A stretch of 64,000 nt of DNA from Patiria miniata (lineage: Eukaryota; Echinodermata; Asteroidea; Valvatida; Asterinidae), in the NCBI RefSeq assembly GCF_015706575.1, contig NW_024037056.1, positions 17,978,130-18,042,129 of the forward strand. Reading direction: 5' to 3'. Under the pieces are notes generated by a model that saw only the letters and a list, made by a program, of their open reading frames with translations, searched no databases and was not told where the DNA came from. Positions 46,393 through 58,712 of this stretch are shown here, in pieces (the stretch's first letter is position 1; each line of letters opens with the position of its first letter). Both the position numbers and the translations under genes were made by a program.

Positions 46393-46792
46393 TGTTTATA
46401 TTAGCGGGCCTTGAAGCGCGCGCGCCTGGCGCACGCACGCCTTTGCGCGTGTGCGCATCAGTTACAAAATAATTGTTCGATTTCATATCAGTTTCTTCAT
46501 TGTTTTTTTACATGTTTGTGAAAAAACCATCGATCAAATAGAAGTGTGCTACAAATGTCAACAAAGTCGTAAGTTAATTGAAATACTATTTATTGATTTG
46601 TTCATTTACAAACTGTGCATGGATATTTATGACCAAAATATGATGTAAATATTGTAGCTTAATTGGAACTTATCGTAATGTTCCTACTGTTTTACATATT
46701 TATTATTATAGATTAAACGAAGTCATCACCCGCCGTGTGTGTTTGTGACAAAATCTTTGTAGCACAAGCCGCAGCCATCGGTATCTTCTACA
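46393..46792 (+). repeat. 5' LTR of BEL/Pao element
   Basis: 400 bp, about 12 bp shorter than the 3' LTR near its start (AAATTATTTGTC missing). Confidence 0.88.
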
Positions 46793-46800
46793 GTTTAATG

Positions 46801-47290
46801 ACTGATGGTGCCGTCGGAAACACTAGTATTGGCGCTAACGCTAAGCTCAATCGACTCTTCCAGTTCTGCGAAGGAGAAGCTTTGGCAGTCATCCGTTGTT
46901 GCGCCATGATGCAGCCGGATGAAGGTTACGCCAAGGCCAAAGAACTGCTTCGAGAGCGTTTCGGAAATGGTTATAGAATTTCCGAGACCTGGGTAAGAAG
47001 ACTTACAGAAGGTCAACGGATCATGCCAGGAGACTGCAGAGCCGTTCAGAAAATGGCGGATGAATTGAGAAGCTGTACACTTGCACTAAAGGCTATGGAC
47101 AAGTTGGACGAGATCGATACCAAGAGGAGTCTAGCTTTAATTGTGAAGAGACTCCCACAGTACCTCCAGTCGAAGTGGCGTTCCATGGCAGTGCAGCACC
47201 TCGATGAGACCGGTCGTTACCCTAGCATCGACAAGCTTGTGAAGTTTACCAGCAAGGACACTCGGGAAGCGGTGATACCGTTAAATCCCC
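46801..47290 (+). pseudogene. gag: BEL/Pao Gag fragment
   Basis: The frame encodes IGANAKLNRLFQFCEGEALAVI, KAKELLRERFGNGYRISETWV and a KLVKFTSKDTREA end, typical of the DUF1759-type Gag of Pao elements. It lacks the zinc knuckle and runs at about 47290 directly into RT in another frame, the scar of an internal deletion. The ORF seems to begin in the LTR, but its true start is lost. Confidence 0.75.
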
Positions 47291-47294
47291 CGAC

Positions 47295-47888
47295 GTGTAC
47301 CGCATGGCAGTACACCTGTTTGGAGGCGTGTGGAGCCCCAGTTTTGCCAACTTTGCCCTCAGACGGACGGCAGAAGATAATGTGGACGACTTCAATGCCG
47401 ATGTTCTGGCTACAGTGAAGGAGAACTTCTACGTGGACGACTGCCTGAAGTCCCTAGATTCCGAGGGTGAAGCAGTTGAGACGGTGAAGCAGTTGACTGA
47501 CATACTGGCGAAGGGAGGTTTCCGCCTGACAAAGTGGATTAGCAATAGCAGAAGAGTAAATGAATCCGTGCCGCCGGAAGAGAGAGCAAAGGGTGTCAAG
47601 AACCTTGATCTTAGTCAAGAAGAGCTACCTGTTGAGAGAGCGTTGGGAGTCCATTGGGATACTGAGCACGACTTACTCAGAATGAAGATCAAGTCAAAAC
47701 ATGGTAGTCAGACAAGAAGAGGCTTACTGAGCGTCATCTGCTCAGTGTATGACCCATTGGGGTTTGTTTTCCCGTACATCCTTCGGGCGAAACTCCTCTT
47801 TCAGGACGAGTTCCAAATCGTTGGGAAGAGCTGGGATGATCCTTTAGAGGCCGAAACTCAGGATCACTGGGCGAAGTGGTTAGATTAG
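47295..47888 (+). pseudogene. pol: BEL/Pao RT, C-terminal part
   Basis: It starts within the RT palm (YRMAVHLFGGVWSPSFANFALR), carries the intact catalytic box NFYVDDCLKSL, and continues into the Pao-specific region (ERALGVHWDTEHD, RRGLLSVICSVYDPLGFVFP). The stop at 47886-47888 separates it from RNase H in the same frame. Confidence 0.88.
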
Positions 47889-47927
47889 CTTTCTCTTTTA
47901 AAAGAGTTTGCTGTTGAAAGATGCCTC

Positions 47928-49052
47928 GTGCCAAGCAACTTCGGAGAGATAAGTGAATGCCGTTTGCATCACTTTTCAGATGCCTCTCAAGATGCGTGTG
48001 GGAGTGTATCTTATGCTCGTTTTGTCAATTCTGCGGGAGAAATCCACTGTAGTTTTCTGATAGGAAAATCACGCCCGGCACCTTTGAAGACGATGACGAT
48101 ACCCAGACTGGAGCTTTCTGCAGCAGTAGTAGCTGTAAAGATGGAGCAGATGCTACGAAGGGAGCTGAAACTGAACGTCTGCGGGTCCACGTTCTGGACT
48201 GACAGCATGCTTGTGCTGCAGTACATCAAGAACACATCAAAGCGCTTACACACGTTTGCAGCCAACAGGGTGGCTGTCATACATGATGGTTCATCTGTTG
48301 ACCAGTGGCGATATGTAAATACGGATCGAAATCCTGCTGATGACGCATCGAGAGGTCTGGACGCGCACAACATGATCTCCAAAGACAGGTGGAGAAAGGG
48401 ACCAGAATTCCTCTGGCAGGATGAGAAGAGTTGGCCAGCAACTCCTCAAACTCCAAATCTTCTCGAGACGGATCGGGAAGTGAAGAAAGTAGCAGTGTCA
48501 CGAGCTACGGGAGGCGCAGTGACAGCTGATCCTGTGGCAAGACTTATCAGCAAGTATTTCAGTTGGAACCATCTAAAGAAGGCTGTGGCGTGGGTCCTGC
48601 GTTGCAAGAAGTGGTTGATTGAACGCAGATCTCGATCCATATGGAGTGGAAATCGACTGACCGCAGCAGAGATGGATGATGCAGAACTTGCTGTAATAAG
48701 ATACGTGCAAAGAATCAACTACGAGCAGGAGATCCGAGACTTAGAGAAGGGGAGACGTTCAGTCCAAAGGCAAATTTCCATCTACAGTCTTGAGCCAATT
48801 ATCGATGACAACGGTGTTCTGAGACTAGGTGGTAGGCTCAGACAAGCGCCCGTAGAGGAGAGTCGAAAGTTCCCTTCGATTCTACCTAAGCATCATCATG
48901 TGTCAACCCTGATTGTTCGTCATGCACATGATACCCTGTTGGGTCATTCAGGCAAGGAACATGTACTCTCTGTGGTGAGACAGCAGTATTGGATTCCGAA
49001 GGCCCGGTCACTGATCAAGAATATCTTGAAGGCATGTGTTGTCTGCAAGTGA
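47928..49052 (+). pseudogene. pol: BEL/Pao RNase H and integrase zinc region
   Basis: RNase H opens the frame (LHHFSDASQDACG, RLELSAAVVAVKM, FWTDSMLVLQYI). Then comes the long Pao linker and the integrase HHCC region (LIVRHAHDTLLGHSGKEHV and CVVCK). The stop at 49050-49052 replaces the codon after the second Cys. Confidence 0.9.
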
Positions 49053-49079
49053 CTGCAGGGAACACCACAGAAACAACGG

Positions 49080-50035
49080 ATGGCAGATCTTCCCGAATGC
49101 AGAGTTACTCCAGGAAAACCTCCATTCAGTTATGTGGGTTTTGATTGTTTTGGGCCTTTCTATGTGAAACGTGGTAGGAGTAAAGAGAAACGCTATGGAT
49201 TTCTCTTCACGTGCCTCTCCACAAGGGCCACACACCTTGAGAGTCTCCATTCACTGGAGACAGATTCATTTCTGAATGCCTTCATGAGGTTCGCAGCTAG
49301 ACGAGGTACACCAGAGATAGTGCTCTCTGACAACGGAACCAACTTTGCCGGAGGCGAGAAAGAAATAAGACAGGCCATCTCTCAACTCGAGAAGGATAGT
49401 CAGTTGTGAAGCACATTGAATGGAAGCTCAATCCACCTGCAGCTTCGCACATGGGTGGTGTCTGGGAACTGCCAATACGGACCGTACGGAAGGTGCTAGG
49501 AGCACTTCTGAAAGACCAAGTTCTAGACGACAAGCGCCTGAGTACCATGTTTTCTGAGGCCGAAGCCATAGTCAATGATCGGCCAATCACCGCTGTCTCT
49601 GACGACCCGAATGATTTGGAGGCCCTCACGCCGAGTCATCTGCTCAAATTCAGACCTGGGCATCCAATGCCATTGAGTGGTTTGACGGACGGAGACAAAT
49701 ACCGGAAACGATGGAGACATGTTTAGTATTTGGCAGAGAGGTTTTGGAATCGATGGATTTCCGAATACTTACCAACCCTGCAGCGGCGGCAAAGATGGAT
49801 TGAGCCACAAAGAAACATCAAGTCAGGCGATATTGTGTTGGTCAGAGACGACAACACTACTCGAGGCCAGTGACCATTGGCACGAGTAACGAGGACTTTC
49901 CCTGGCGTAGATGGACTGGTACGCACAGTGGAAGTTCTGACACGTGGTGGCATCCTCAAGAGGCCAATAACCAAACTTTGCCTTCTAGAAGGCGAACTGG
50001 ATAGAAGATATCAACAACTGAGTTTTACTCTACCA
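49080..50035 (+). pseudogene. pol: BEL/Pao integrase core and C-terminus, with stops
   Basis: The core begins VGFDCFGPFYVKRGRSKEKRYG and has the LSDNGTNFAGG motif, broken by a TGA at 49407-49409. The frame-shifted continuation 49409-49726 has WKLNPPAASHMGGVWE, with the third catalytic Glu, then LTPSHLL. After another stop at about 49724 the C-terminal segment runs to about 50030 (GDIVLVRDDNT). All three D,D-35-E residues remain but cannot be made as one protein. Confidence 0.82.
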
Positions 50036-50243
50036 ATTATAACTTAAGTTTTGTTTTGTTTTTTGGATTTCTGGTTGACTGAACATTCGGAAAGAATTTG
50101 AATCACTTTAGCCTTTTGTTGGGGTATTTTAAAATGTTAAACTGCATAAATTTGGTTATTATAATATTAATTGTTATTAATTGACTAGTGGTTAATTGAA
50201 TGTGTAAATGTTGGCCTGTAGAGCAACGTTTAAGGGGCCGGGA

Positions 50244-50657
50244 TGTTTATGTTAAAATTATTTGTCAGCGGACGTTGAAGCGCGAGCGCCTGGCGCACGC
50301 ACGCCTTTGCGCGTGTGCGCAGCAGTTACAAAATAATTGTTCGATTTCATATCAGTTTCTTCATTGTTTTTTTTACATGTTTGTGAAATAAGCATCGATC
50401 AAATAGAAGTGTGCTACAAATGTCAACAAAGTCGTAAGTTAATTGAAATACTATTTATTGATTTGTTTATTTACAAACTGTGCATGGATATTTATGACCA
50501 AAATATGATGTAAATATTGTAGCTAAATTGGAACTTATCGTAATGTTCGTATTGTTTTACATATTTATTATTATAGATTAAACGAAGTCATCACCCGCCG
50601 TGTGAGTTTGTGACAAAATCTTTGTAGCATAAGCCGCCGTCGTCGGTATCTTCTACA
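50244..50657 (+). repeat. 3' LTR of BEL/Pao element
   Basis: 414 bp, starts TGTTTATGTTAAAATT and ends CTTCTACA, followed by ACTAC. Confidence 0.88.
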
Positions 50658-50841
50658 ACTACTACAGGTCAAAAATATTACTTTTACGGACATAAAAATA
50701 TATCTTTCCATACAAACCTACCGGAAAAAAAAGGTGCGCGTAACGCAACTTTTGGCCCACGCGCTAAAAAAATGGCGCCGCCCATGGCAGAACGTGCGTC
50801 TGTACGCACTGCCGATCTAGTCTTTTTATTCTATATCTATG

Positions 50842-53117
50842 AAATTTCCCCGTTCCCGCATGGACGCTCTACGCGCAGTAGTGTGCAAAAAACGGGGCAA
50901 AACGTGCGTTACGCGCACCTACATTCCCGTAGGTTTGTGCACAAACTTGCATTTTTATGTCCGTAAAAGTAACTTTTTTTGACCAGTGGTTATTATGTCT
51001 CTCACAAAATTCAATATGCAATTTCAAGCTGGATAGTCACCTCGAAGTTTGCTCCGTTTTTCCCTCGTATTAATTTTTCGTTTCAATATGGTGGTGCGCG
51101 TTGCTAAAAATCTCAAAATATTATGTCAGCTTATCTGATAAAATTGTGTATAAAAACATTGTTTTAAACAATGAAAAAGAAAACGTAGAATGTATAAACT
51201 GCTTTAAATTAGAGTTGAATTATTTAAAATTAAAATTGAATTGTTTAAATGGATGATTTTGGAGATTTGTGTTACAAGATATTATTATCTTTTGCGGGAT
51301 GAGAACAATTTACTTGGATTGTAGTTTATATGTAGGACTTTTAATGACAATATTGCCCCTGAAAACCGTTTTAAGAATGAAATTAAATCACACTCCCATA
51401 ATGTTCCAGCCTTCTGAATGCATTGGCTGATTCGAACCTTTTGGGAGGACGGCTTGAGGGGTACGGATGATGGGTGTGTTTATTTCGAAAAAGCGTCTTG
51501 GATATTTGGCCTCAATTTGACGCTAAGAGTGGTGGCGTGACCAGGCTGGGAGGGGGGGGGGGCATTGGTAGATGGCAACATCATGAAGATCTTAAAAGCG
51601 AGATCGGGAAAGCCGATAGAAGAGAAAGTGGGACATTGAAAGTTACATTTTGCAACGGCAAAGAAAACCACCGCTGCTCATAGGGAAACGAGATGGGTAA
51701 ACCGTACGAACGATTTAAAAAATAAAGCCTAAAGTTTATTTACATGTGCTCTACCCATTTTTCAACATTATGGGATTCTTGCGCCTTCTGGAAGATTTTC
51801 AGATGCTGGATCACTAGAGGAGAGACTAACTATGAGGAGGGACAATGGAGAAAATTATGTTCTGGATGTTGAAAATAGCACTTAAACAACAGGATGCAAG
51901 GTTTTTCTTAGCAACGCGCACCAGCATTTAAAATCGAGAAATAAAAACGAGAAATAAAATGGACCAAACTTCGAAATGAACATTTTGTTCTCCATTGTCC
52001 CTCCTCAGGATATGACATACGCCGTTATCAGATACAGTTTTGTACTGTTGGATACTGGGAGGGGGATGCACGCCCCTCCCCCAGCGCTTCACTAAAAAAA
52101 TAGCTCAAATAAATTTGTGTGATTTTGCTCTCCTCTAGTGGCGTCTGCAGCATCTGAAAATCTTCAAGAAGGCGCAAGAATCTCATAATGTTGAACAAAA
52201 TGGGAAGAGCACAATGTAAATGAACTTGAGGAGTTAATTAGGTTTTTTTAAATCGTTCGTAAGGATTACCCAATTCGTTTCCCTATAAGTAGCAGTGGTT
52301 TTGTAAATTTCTCGTTGCAAAATATAACTATAACCGTCCCGATTTCGCTTCTATCAGTTTTCCCGATTTCGGTCTTAAGATCTCCATGATGTTGCCATCT
52401 ACCAGCGCCCCTTCCTCCCAGCCTGGTCACGCCACCGCTCTTAGCGTCTAATTGAGGTCAAATATCGTATCACCGATGCTTTTTCGAAATACATGTATGC
52501 TCAACAACACATTCATTATCCGTACCTCAGAAGCCATCTTCCCAAAAAGGTTCGAATCTGCCAAGCATTCAGAATTTAATTTTGTCCTTAAAACGGTTTT
52601 CTGGGGCAATTTTATTGTCATTAAAAGTCCTAAAAATAAAATGCGATCCAAGTAAATTGTTCTCATCCCAAGAAGGATAATAATTGTAACACAAATCTCT
52701 AAAATCATCCATTGACTAAACATCTCCAAAATTTCTAAAATATTTCAACAGTAATTTATAGTAGTTTTTACATTTTACGTTTTCCTTTTCATTGTTTAAA
52801 ACAGTGTTTTATACACATTAATAACATTTTATATAAGCTGACATTTATTTGGATATTTTTTTTCGGCAACGCGCACCACCATTTTAAAACGAAAAATAAA
52901 TACGAGGGGAAATTGAGCAAACTTCGAGGTGACAACCCTGCTTGAAAATGCATATTGAATTTTGTTGGATGCATAATAATTACTGGTAAAAAAGTTACTT
53001 TTACGGCCGTAAAATGCAAGTTTGTGCACAAACCAACGGGAATGTAAGTGTACGTAACACACGTTTTGCACCACGCACTATTGCGCGTAGAGCGTCCATG
53101 ACGGAACGGGAAAATTT
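50842..53117. mobile_element. 2.3-kb palindromic foldback element B
   Basis: The two halves are imperfect reverse complements from end to near centre. TTCCCGCATGGACGCTCTAC (50852) pairs with its complement ending near 53107. CACCTCGAAGTTTGCTCC (51038) pairs with the copy at 52918-52937, AGTGGTGGCGTGACCAGGCTGG (51529) with 52419-52442, and GATTCTTGCGCCTTCTGGAAG (51774) with 52163-52183. The centre (about 51830-52120) holds further inverted fragments. No coding region: apparent ORFs mirror each other on both strands. Confidence 0.75.
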
Positions 53118-53480
53118 GTGCACACTCTGTGACGCGTATGCACGGGCTGCCGATCTAGTCTTTTTATTCTATATCTATGGGCGCCGCCCATGGCAGAACC
53201 ATAGACATATAATGGGACACGTTTAAAGTATGGGCGTAAATCGAAGCCACACGCATAGATATAGAATAAAAAGACTCTATATCTATGGCCACACGATAAT
53301 TCGCGCATCGCGCCAAGCCGCGTGACGCAGCCCGTTTTGCTCACAGAATTTACAACGTAAAAGCAGTTAATCTCGTGTCTAGGTTTTATTATATGTCTAT
53401 GGGCACAACGCGCGTCTGTACGCACTGCCGATCTAGTTTTCGATCTAGCACATCGGCGTGTGCGCGTAGTATAGCGAGTG
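53118..53480. repeat. cluster of TCTATATCTATGG / GATCTAG repeats
   Basis: Copies of the TTTTTATTCTATATCTATGG unit occur in both orientations (53158-53178, 53257-53288), with ACGCACTGCCGATCTAG at 53417. They are fragments of the ends of the neighbouring foldback elements. Confidence 0.6.
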
Positions 53481-55319
53481 CGCGCTCTAGTTTTTTTTTT
53501 TAAAGCTCTATCGTACACGTGCATAACATTGCAATATATGTTACTCTGTACATCAATACCTGAAAGCTTCATTCACTCTGCTTGATTATTCTCGGAATTA
53601 GAAATGTCAAATAAAGGTATACCAGGTACATTTTGCTAAACAAAATATTCACATAACTGTTTTTTTGTGTGTGTTATGTTTCATCTTGCTCGCAACAGTC
53701 CATTGTTGTAGATGGCTGAGTTTATTCTGGCATGCTGAGAGTTTCATCATGATCAGTTAAGGCCTGGCTTAAATTCAGATCGTAAACGCATGTATAATGT
53801 TGTATCACAGGAATAGTAACAAAATCGATATTGATAATCACTGAAAAATTACTTGGTCCAATGTTGGGTCCCGTGAGGAAATCCAGCATGCAATATCTAC
53901 CAGGAGCAAAGAGCACCGTTGAACCGAAAAGATTGTAAGCGATCTGAGAAAAACTACATAATCAAGGAAGTAAGGAAGTTATAGCCCCTAACGTGATCAA
54001 TTTATTGACTCTTATCAAACAATATTGTGATCGACTCTGTTGTGATCGACTCTATCAAACGCTCAATCGAAGACACCGCAAATTAAAGATGAGCATGACC
54101 CTACATCTGCGATCATGCGCGATGGGTAATGGTGCTGGTCTGGTGATTGTGACGATTCCCCAGTTGGCAGAAGAACTTGAAGTGAATGGTCATGGTTTAT
54201 ATATAGGCGGGTTTGGCCACGGGGGCAAAAAGGGCAGGGAAATGTAACGCGATCTCAGCTTCCCCGCTGTCAAACTCATTAACGGTGCGACTACAGTTAA
54301 GATGAGTTAAGCTTCACCGTGCAGCACAAAAATAAATGTAATACAAGCCCATAACTTGAAAGCTTAATCAATGCCCCCAACTTTTCAGTGGAAAGGTAAA
54401 TCATGCAGTCAATGAGCTTCGAATTGCGGCACTTTTAGGTTACAGGGTTAAAAAAGTACTTGTAAACCTTAAAAAAGATTAAGGTAATTTATTGATAAAT
54501 GGACATAGCATTTTGCTCCTATCCTTCAACAACAGACTTTAATTTTTAATAATTATGCACTGTTTTAGCTTACTTGTACCACCAGTTTAAAATTGCGGTA
54601 CATGATATTTTTACAATTTTTAATCCACGAATGTGCGCAATTTCTTACTCAAACGGTCAGTGTTTTTCTCGGAAAGTCATGTCGACGGCAGCTGCTTCCT
54701 TCCCCCCCCCCCGCTTTGTTATGAAATCGGTGTCAAAATAATTGCAAGACATTTGTCTTAAACTTCTTGAAAGCTGGACACGAATTTGTGGAAGTGTGCT
54801 GGTTAAAATTAAAAATAACCCCTACACGGGCGTGGCTCGTATATGAAAACACTGTTTCCAAGATAAGCATCATTTTCATAATTTGATAAAGCTTGTGAAT
54901 TTCCCTCCAAATCGTTTTAAAGAAATTCAAAAACAATTTGCGCCGTTAATGTTCATGTAAAAGCAAGAATTTGCCCTTTTCATTCGAATTTTTTCCAAAT
55001 GGTCCTCAAATTGACCAAAACCCCAAATAAATCGTGCCTCATAGACACTAACACTATGCAATATGGACCTGCTGAGCATTCCAGGGATGTTTTAAGATCA
55101 TCTTGTAGGTCTAAAAAAACAAAAAACTGACGACTGTGTAAAAAAAGCGGGGCAATGAATCTTTATTATTTTGGCATCCCAACTATAGTTTTGCTTGATC
55201 ACCAAGTTAAAGCAAGGATTTCTCTACAAATTTAAATAATATTTTATTGACACCTTTCAAAAGTTAAGTGTTAAGATCAAACGACATTAAATTCTTTTTA
55301 TTTTTTCCTCTTCATGCAG
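53481..55319 (+). other. end of intron 10
   Basis: AT-rich. A C-run at 54705-54715 and short open frames without domains. Nothing else is supported. Confidence 0.45.
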
Positions 55320-55640
55320 TTCCCGCCACCAGTCTCACCATAGCTGTTGATGGTGTAGATCAATCTTCCGGTGCAAATGTGACTGTTAAAGAGGATACTG
55401 ACGTCACACTTACCTGCACAGCACTGGGATTAACGCCACGGGTGTCCATAGACTGGTTTAACGGCGGCAATCCTCTTACACCTGACACCGAAACGATCCC
55501 GTCGGACGGTGAGGCAACAGATACACGGAGTACATACAGCCCCTTCATCCCAACACGACGTGATGATGGGGGCAGGATAGAATGTCGCACAGGTGGACAT
55601 CAAACTACACAGTCTGAATTCATATCACTCAATGTTCTGT
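55320..55640 (+). CDS. receptor exon 11: Ig2 (type A)
   Basis: Acceptor TTCATGCAG and donor GTAAGT; 321 nt, phase 1 to 1. One complete Ig domain: SLTIAVDG, B-strand VTLTCTALG, C-strand VSIDWFNGGN and F-strand RRDDGGRIECRT, closing with ISLNVL. It is the first A-type Ig and differs from the A' copy at 59681-60001 at about 18 of 107 residues. Confidence 0.9.
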
Positions 55641-56289
55641 GTAAGTTATTTCTATTTGTATTGTATTTGCTCTTTTACCTGGAATAGCGTTTTGAAAAAA
55701 GTTGATTAATTTGTACATGCATACCAGTTGTATAAAAGCAAATCTTAACGTTTGGTCAATTAAGATCACACGTTTGAATCAGAGCTAATGAAAATCAATT
55801 AAATGTAGTGTTTGATTCTGAAGATCTGAACAAAAAGATTATTGTTTACACTGACTTGTCTACAGTTTTGTGATCATGTATGCCGGAGAAAAAAAAAACA
55901 GACGCTCTACTTGAAGTCTAGTTATCTGACTCTACTTCAGACGAAAAAGAGCAATTTATAGTCGTCAGGTAGTTGTCAGGTCATCTGCTTTGTACCCGTT
56001 CACGAATGTGTAACTGATTGCAGACAAAATGTGGACTAACTAAATTTGGGGAATTAAGGACAATATTTAAAAAACAAAGTCATTTCCGTCGCTGGTCGGC
56101 CAACCATCATTGGAAATCGATACACACAATTTCGTTTTTCTTAAAAATTTCATCATACCAGGTGCCATGATTTTACAGGACGCCTAAGACTATTATTCAT
56201 TTACGATCTAGAAAATATTTCATAAAAATTTGGAAGATTTGTTTTTGTTTGCATATGTTGTACATTACCTCCAACCCAAATGTACGTAC
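55641..56289 (+). other. intron 11, part duplicated in intron 14
   Basis: From 55650 to 56285 it aligns with 60010-60650 (for example TCTGAAGATCTGAACAAAAAG and GTGCCATGATTTTACAGGA). This shows that exon and intron were duplicated together. Confidence 0.8.
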
Positions 56290-56621
56290 TGTGGCGGATT
56301 GCTCCCGAACCCAGTTACTTCCTCGGACCGGAGACTAACGAGCAGCCTCAAGGCTAAGGGATGCAAGTTCGTTTTGGTGGAAATATACCGCCTAGGGAAT
56401 TGATTGGTTAACTCTGCTCAATAAGTCAAATAAACACAACAGGACACCTGATTTCAGACCACAATAATTTAAATATGGTTTATTGAATCGACAATTGCCT
56501 TATGAATGATTGATAATTAAATGACCTGATGAAACTTCTTGGACTTGGGGAAACCTTATATTATTAATTAAACTTGCTGTATGGCTTACTACCCGGTGTG
56601 CAAGGCTGACTACCTCGCAGC

Positions 56622-56945
56622 CCGAAAAATAATGTTGTGCACTGCATACGGAACTCATACGCATCTCATACGCAATGGATGCGCTGAATTCGTTACTTGT
56701 ACGCTAGATGTGCGTCGCACATAAGTAAAAGTGACTGAAGCCCCTGTCACACCTTTGCGTATCCTAATTTCTTATGAGTTCCTTATCAAAATTTTTTAAA
56801 TACACAGCCGTACGCTCAATTAACGTCGAAATGTTTTGATCACTTTGACTTATGTGCGACGCACATCTAGCGTACAAGTTATGAATTCAGCGCATCCATT
56901 GCATATGAGATGCGTATGAGTTGCGTATGCAGTGCACAACATTAT
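56622..56945. repeat. inverted repeat, 100-bp arms
   Basis: AATGTTGTGCACTGCATACG... (56630-56728) is the reverse complement of 56846-56945 (ACTTATGTGCGACGCACATC... to ...TGCAGTGCACAACATT). It is a rearranged piece of the element family that follows. Confidence 0.8.
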
Positions 56946-57437
56946 TTTAAAGGCTGCGAATAGGTCAGTATGCAGTGCGCATGCCGAGCGTATTCCCGAC
57001 GCACCCGACTTATGCCGACCGCATGCTTGACGCACTTCTGAGCGTATTCCCGCCGCATTTCCGCCGCTCGCCAACCAGCGTGCGTTGCATCTGCGCTGCA
57101 AGTACGCTATGTATACGTCCAATACAGGCGGCTCATATGCTGACGGGGTGCGTCACGAACACATAGCGAACTCGTAACGCACTCGACCGATGCGGGACCG
57201 ATGCGCTGCGTATTTTTAACTTATGACCTGCGTAACAGCGTACGCAGCGTAGTTTTGTGCATGCCCAAAACTATCCTGCGTACTGGGCTGTACCATGCAT
57301 ATATCTGCGTACATAAAACCTACACAAAACAATAGAGATGCATATGAGGTGCGTATTGTGCGTACGACTGCGTATGAAAAAAATGTCAATGCGCAACTCA
57401 TAAGGAATTAGGATACGCAGAAGTGTGACAGGGCCCT
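56738..57437. mobile_element. TIR element, copy 1 (about 700 bp)
   Basis: Left AGCCCCTGTCACACCTTTGC and the reversed right end GGGCCCTGTCACACTTCTGC, then TATCCTAATTYCTTATGAG, form inverted termini of about 50 bp. The interior is rich in TGCGTACG and ATGCGTAT motifs. Confidence 0.7.
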
Positions 57438-57457
57438 CTAACACACTAACTGACTAA

Positions 57458-58092
57458 AGCCCCTGTCACACTTTTGCGTATCCCAATTCCTTATGAGTTC
57501 CTTATCAACAATTTTCAATACGCAGCCGTACGATCAAGAACGTCGAAATTTTTTGATTATTTTGACATATGTGCGACGCACATCTAGCGAACAAGTAACG
57601 AATTCAGCGCATCCACTGCGTATGAGATGCGTATGAGTTGCGTATGCAGTGCGCAAGTTCGCCATCTGTGCGTTTCTCATAAGTTACGAATAAGTACAAT
57701 GCGCTGCCCGCTCGCAGGACGAGCGGTACTTATTCGTGCAATACGTCGCTATGTATACGTTTAATATAGGAGGTCAGCGTATTGCCGCGTATGAACGGCT
57801 TATCCCTCACGAACACATAGCGTACTCGTACCGCGCTCGACCGATGCGGGATCATTGCGCCGCTGCGTATTTATAACTTATGACCTGCGTAACAGCGTAC
57901 GCAGCGTAGTTTTGTGCATGCCCAAAGCTATCCAGCGTACTGGGCCGTACCATGCGTATGCCTGCGTACATAAAACTTACATAAAACGATAGAGATGCAT
58001 ATGAGGTGCGTATTGTGCGTACGACTGCGTATGAAAAAAAGTCAATGCGCAACTCATAAGGAATTAGGATACGCAGAAGTGTGACAGGGCCC
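57458..58092. mobile_element. TIR element, copy 2 (635 bp), TAA flanks
   Basis: Same family as copy 1, in the same orientation, 20 bp away. It is flanked by TAA at 57455-57457 and 58093-58095, the target size of PIF/Harbinger. Short ORFs with no domain occur on the - strand in both copies. Confidence 0.75.
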
Positions 58093-58176
58093 TAACCACG
58101 TGTGTACGTCTCCACAGCACACAGAACAATGCTGGGCGACGCGCAGCCAATCACATATCTGCGCGCAGTCTTCGCT

Positions 58177-58712
58177 CGTACCCCCCGCCCTGCAAACAGG
58201 ACGCTGGGATACTCTGATGAGCTTCACAGAATCTTGTGAAGGAAGTGGCCTATGACCTTTGTATAAAGCATCTGGCTGCAGCTGTTCAAGACCGCAGTTA
58301 GACTATGTGCGCAAATGCTATCCGAAAACTTCCTATAGAATTGCGCACAATCCATACCGGATGTGATTTCTGTTTCTTTGCGGACCATGTGGACAAAATT
58401 TTGAGCGTCGCATAATGCAATCCGACCGTTCGTGATTCGAAACGGAGCCTGAGCGAGTGACGGGAATTGTAAATTTACAACACAGATAAGTTTTACAGAG
58501 TTTCCAACATTATTACGCTTTTCAACGAGAAAAAAATCTCTATTAAACTGGAATACAAGAGTAATGAATCAGTCTTAACGGCCGTTTCAAACCTTGCAGA
58601 GTCATGACCTTGATGACGCGCAGGTCACTTGTGACGTAAAATCCAACCAATCAGAGCGTGAATTCATCAGAGTATCCCAGCGTCCTGTTTGCAGGGCGGG
58701 GAGTGACATTGC
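58177..58712. mobile_element. inverted-repeat element with 50-bp arms
   Basis: CCGCCCTGCAAACAGGACGC... (58187-58226) has its reverse complement at 58663-58700 (CATCAGAGTATCCCAGCGTC...GCAGGGCGG). The full limits are unclear. Confidence 0.65.

Larger units (their letters stand above)
46393..50657 (+). mobile_element. BEL/Pao LTR retrotransposon, bounded, internally deleted
   Basis: LTRs at 46393-46792 and 50244-50657 share nearly all their sequence, start TGTTTAT and end TTCTACA, and are flanked by perfect ACTAC. A purine tract AAGGGGCCGGGA precedes the right LTR, and TGGTGCC (46806) could be a primer-binding site. Gag is joined to the middle of RT, so protease and the front of RT are deleted. 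Several stops interrupt the rest. Its YVDD box, long Pao-type linker, RNase H and integrase order identify BEL/Pao. Confidence 0.92.
45530..50840. mobile_element. foldback element A, interrupted by the BEL/Pao insertion
   Basis: The left arm (45555-45815: CACGGACGCTCTACGCGTAG, then CACCTCGAAGTTTGCTCC and GGTGGTGCCCGTTGCTAAAAA) has its reverse complement at 46285-46385 and, past the BEL insertion, at 50663-50755. Joining 46392 to 50663 restores the same order as in element B. The outer limits are approximate. No coding capacity of its own. Confidence 0.6.

Noticed and set aside
53993..54247. Possible Ig-type exon or small gene in intron 10
   Set aside because: No cysteine/tryptophan pattern of an Ig domain and no suitable splice borders; MAM2 joins Ig2 in phase without it.
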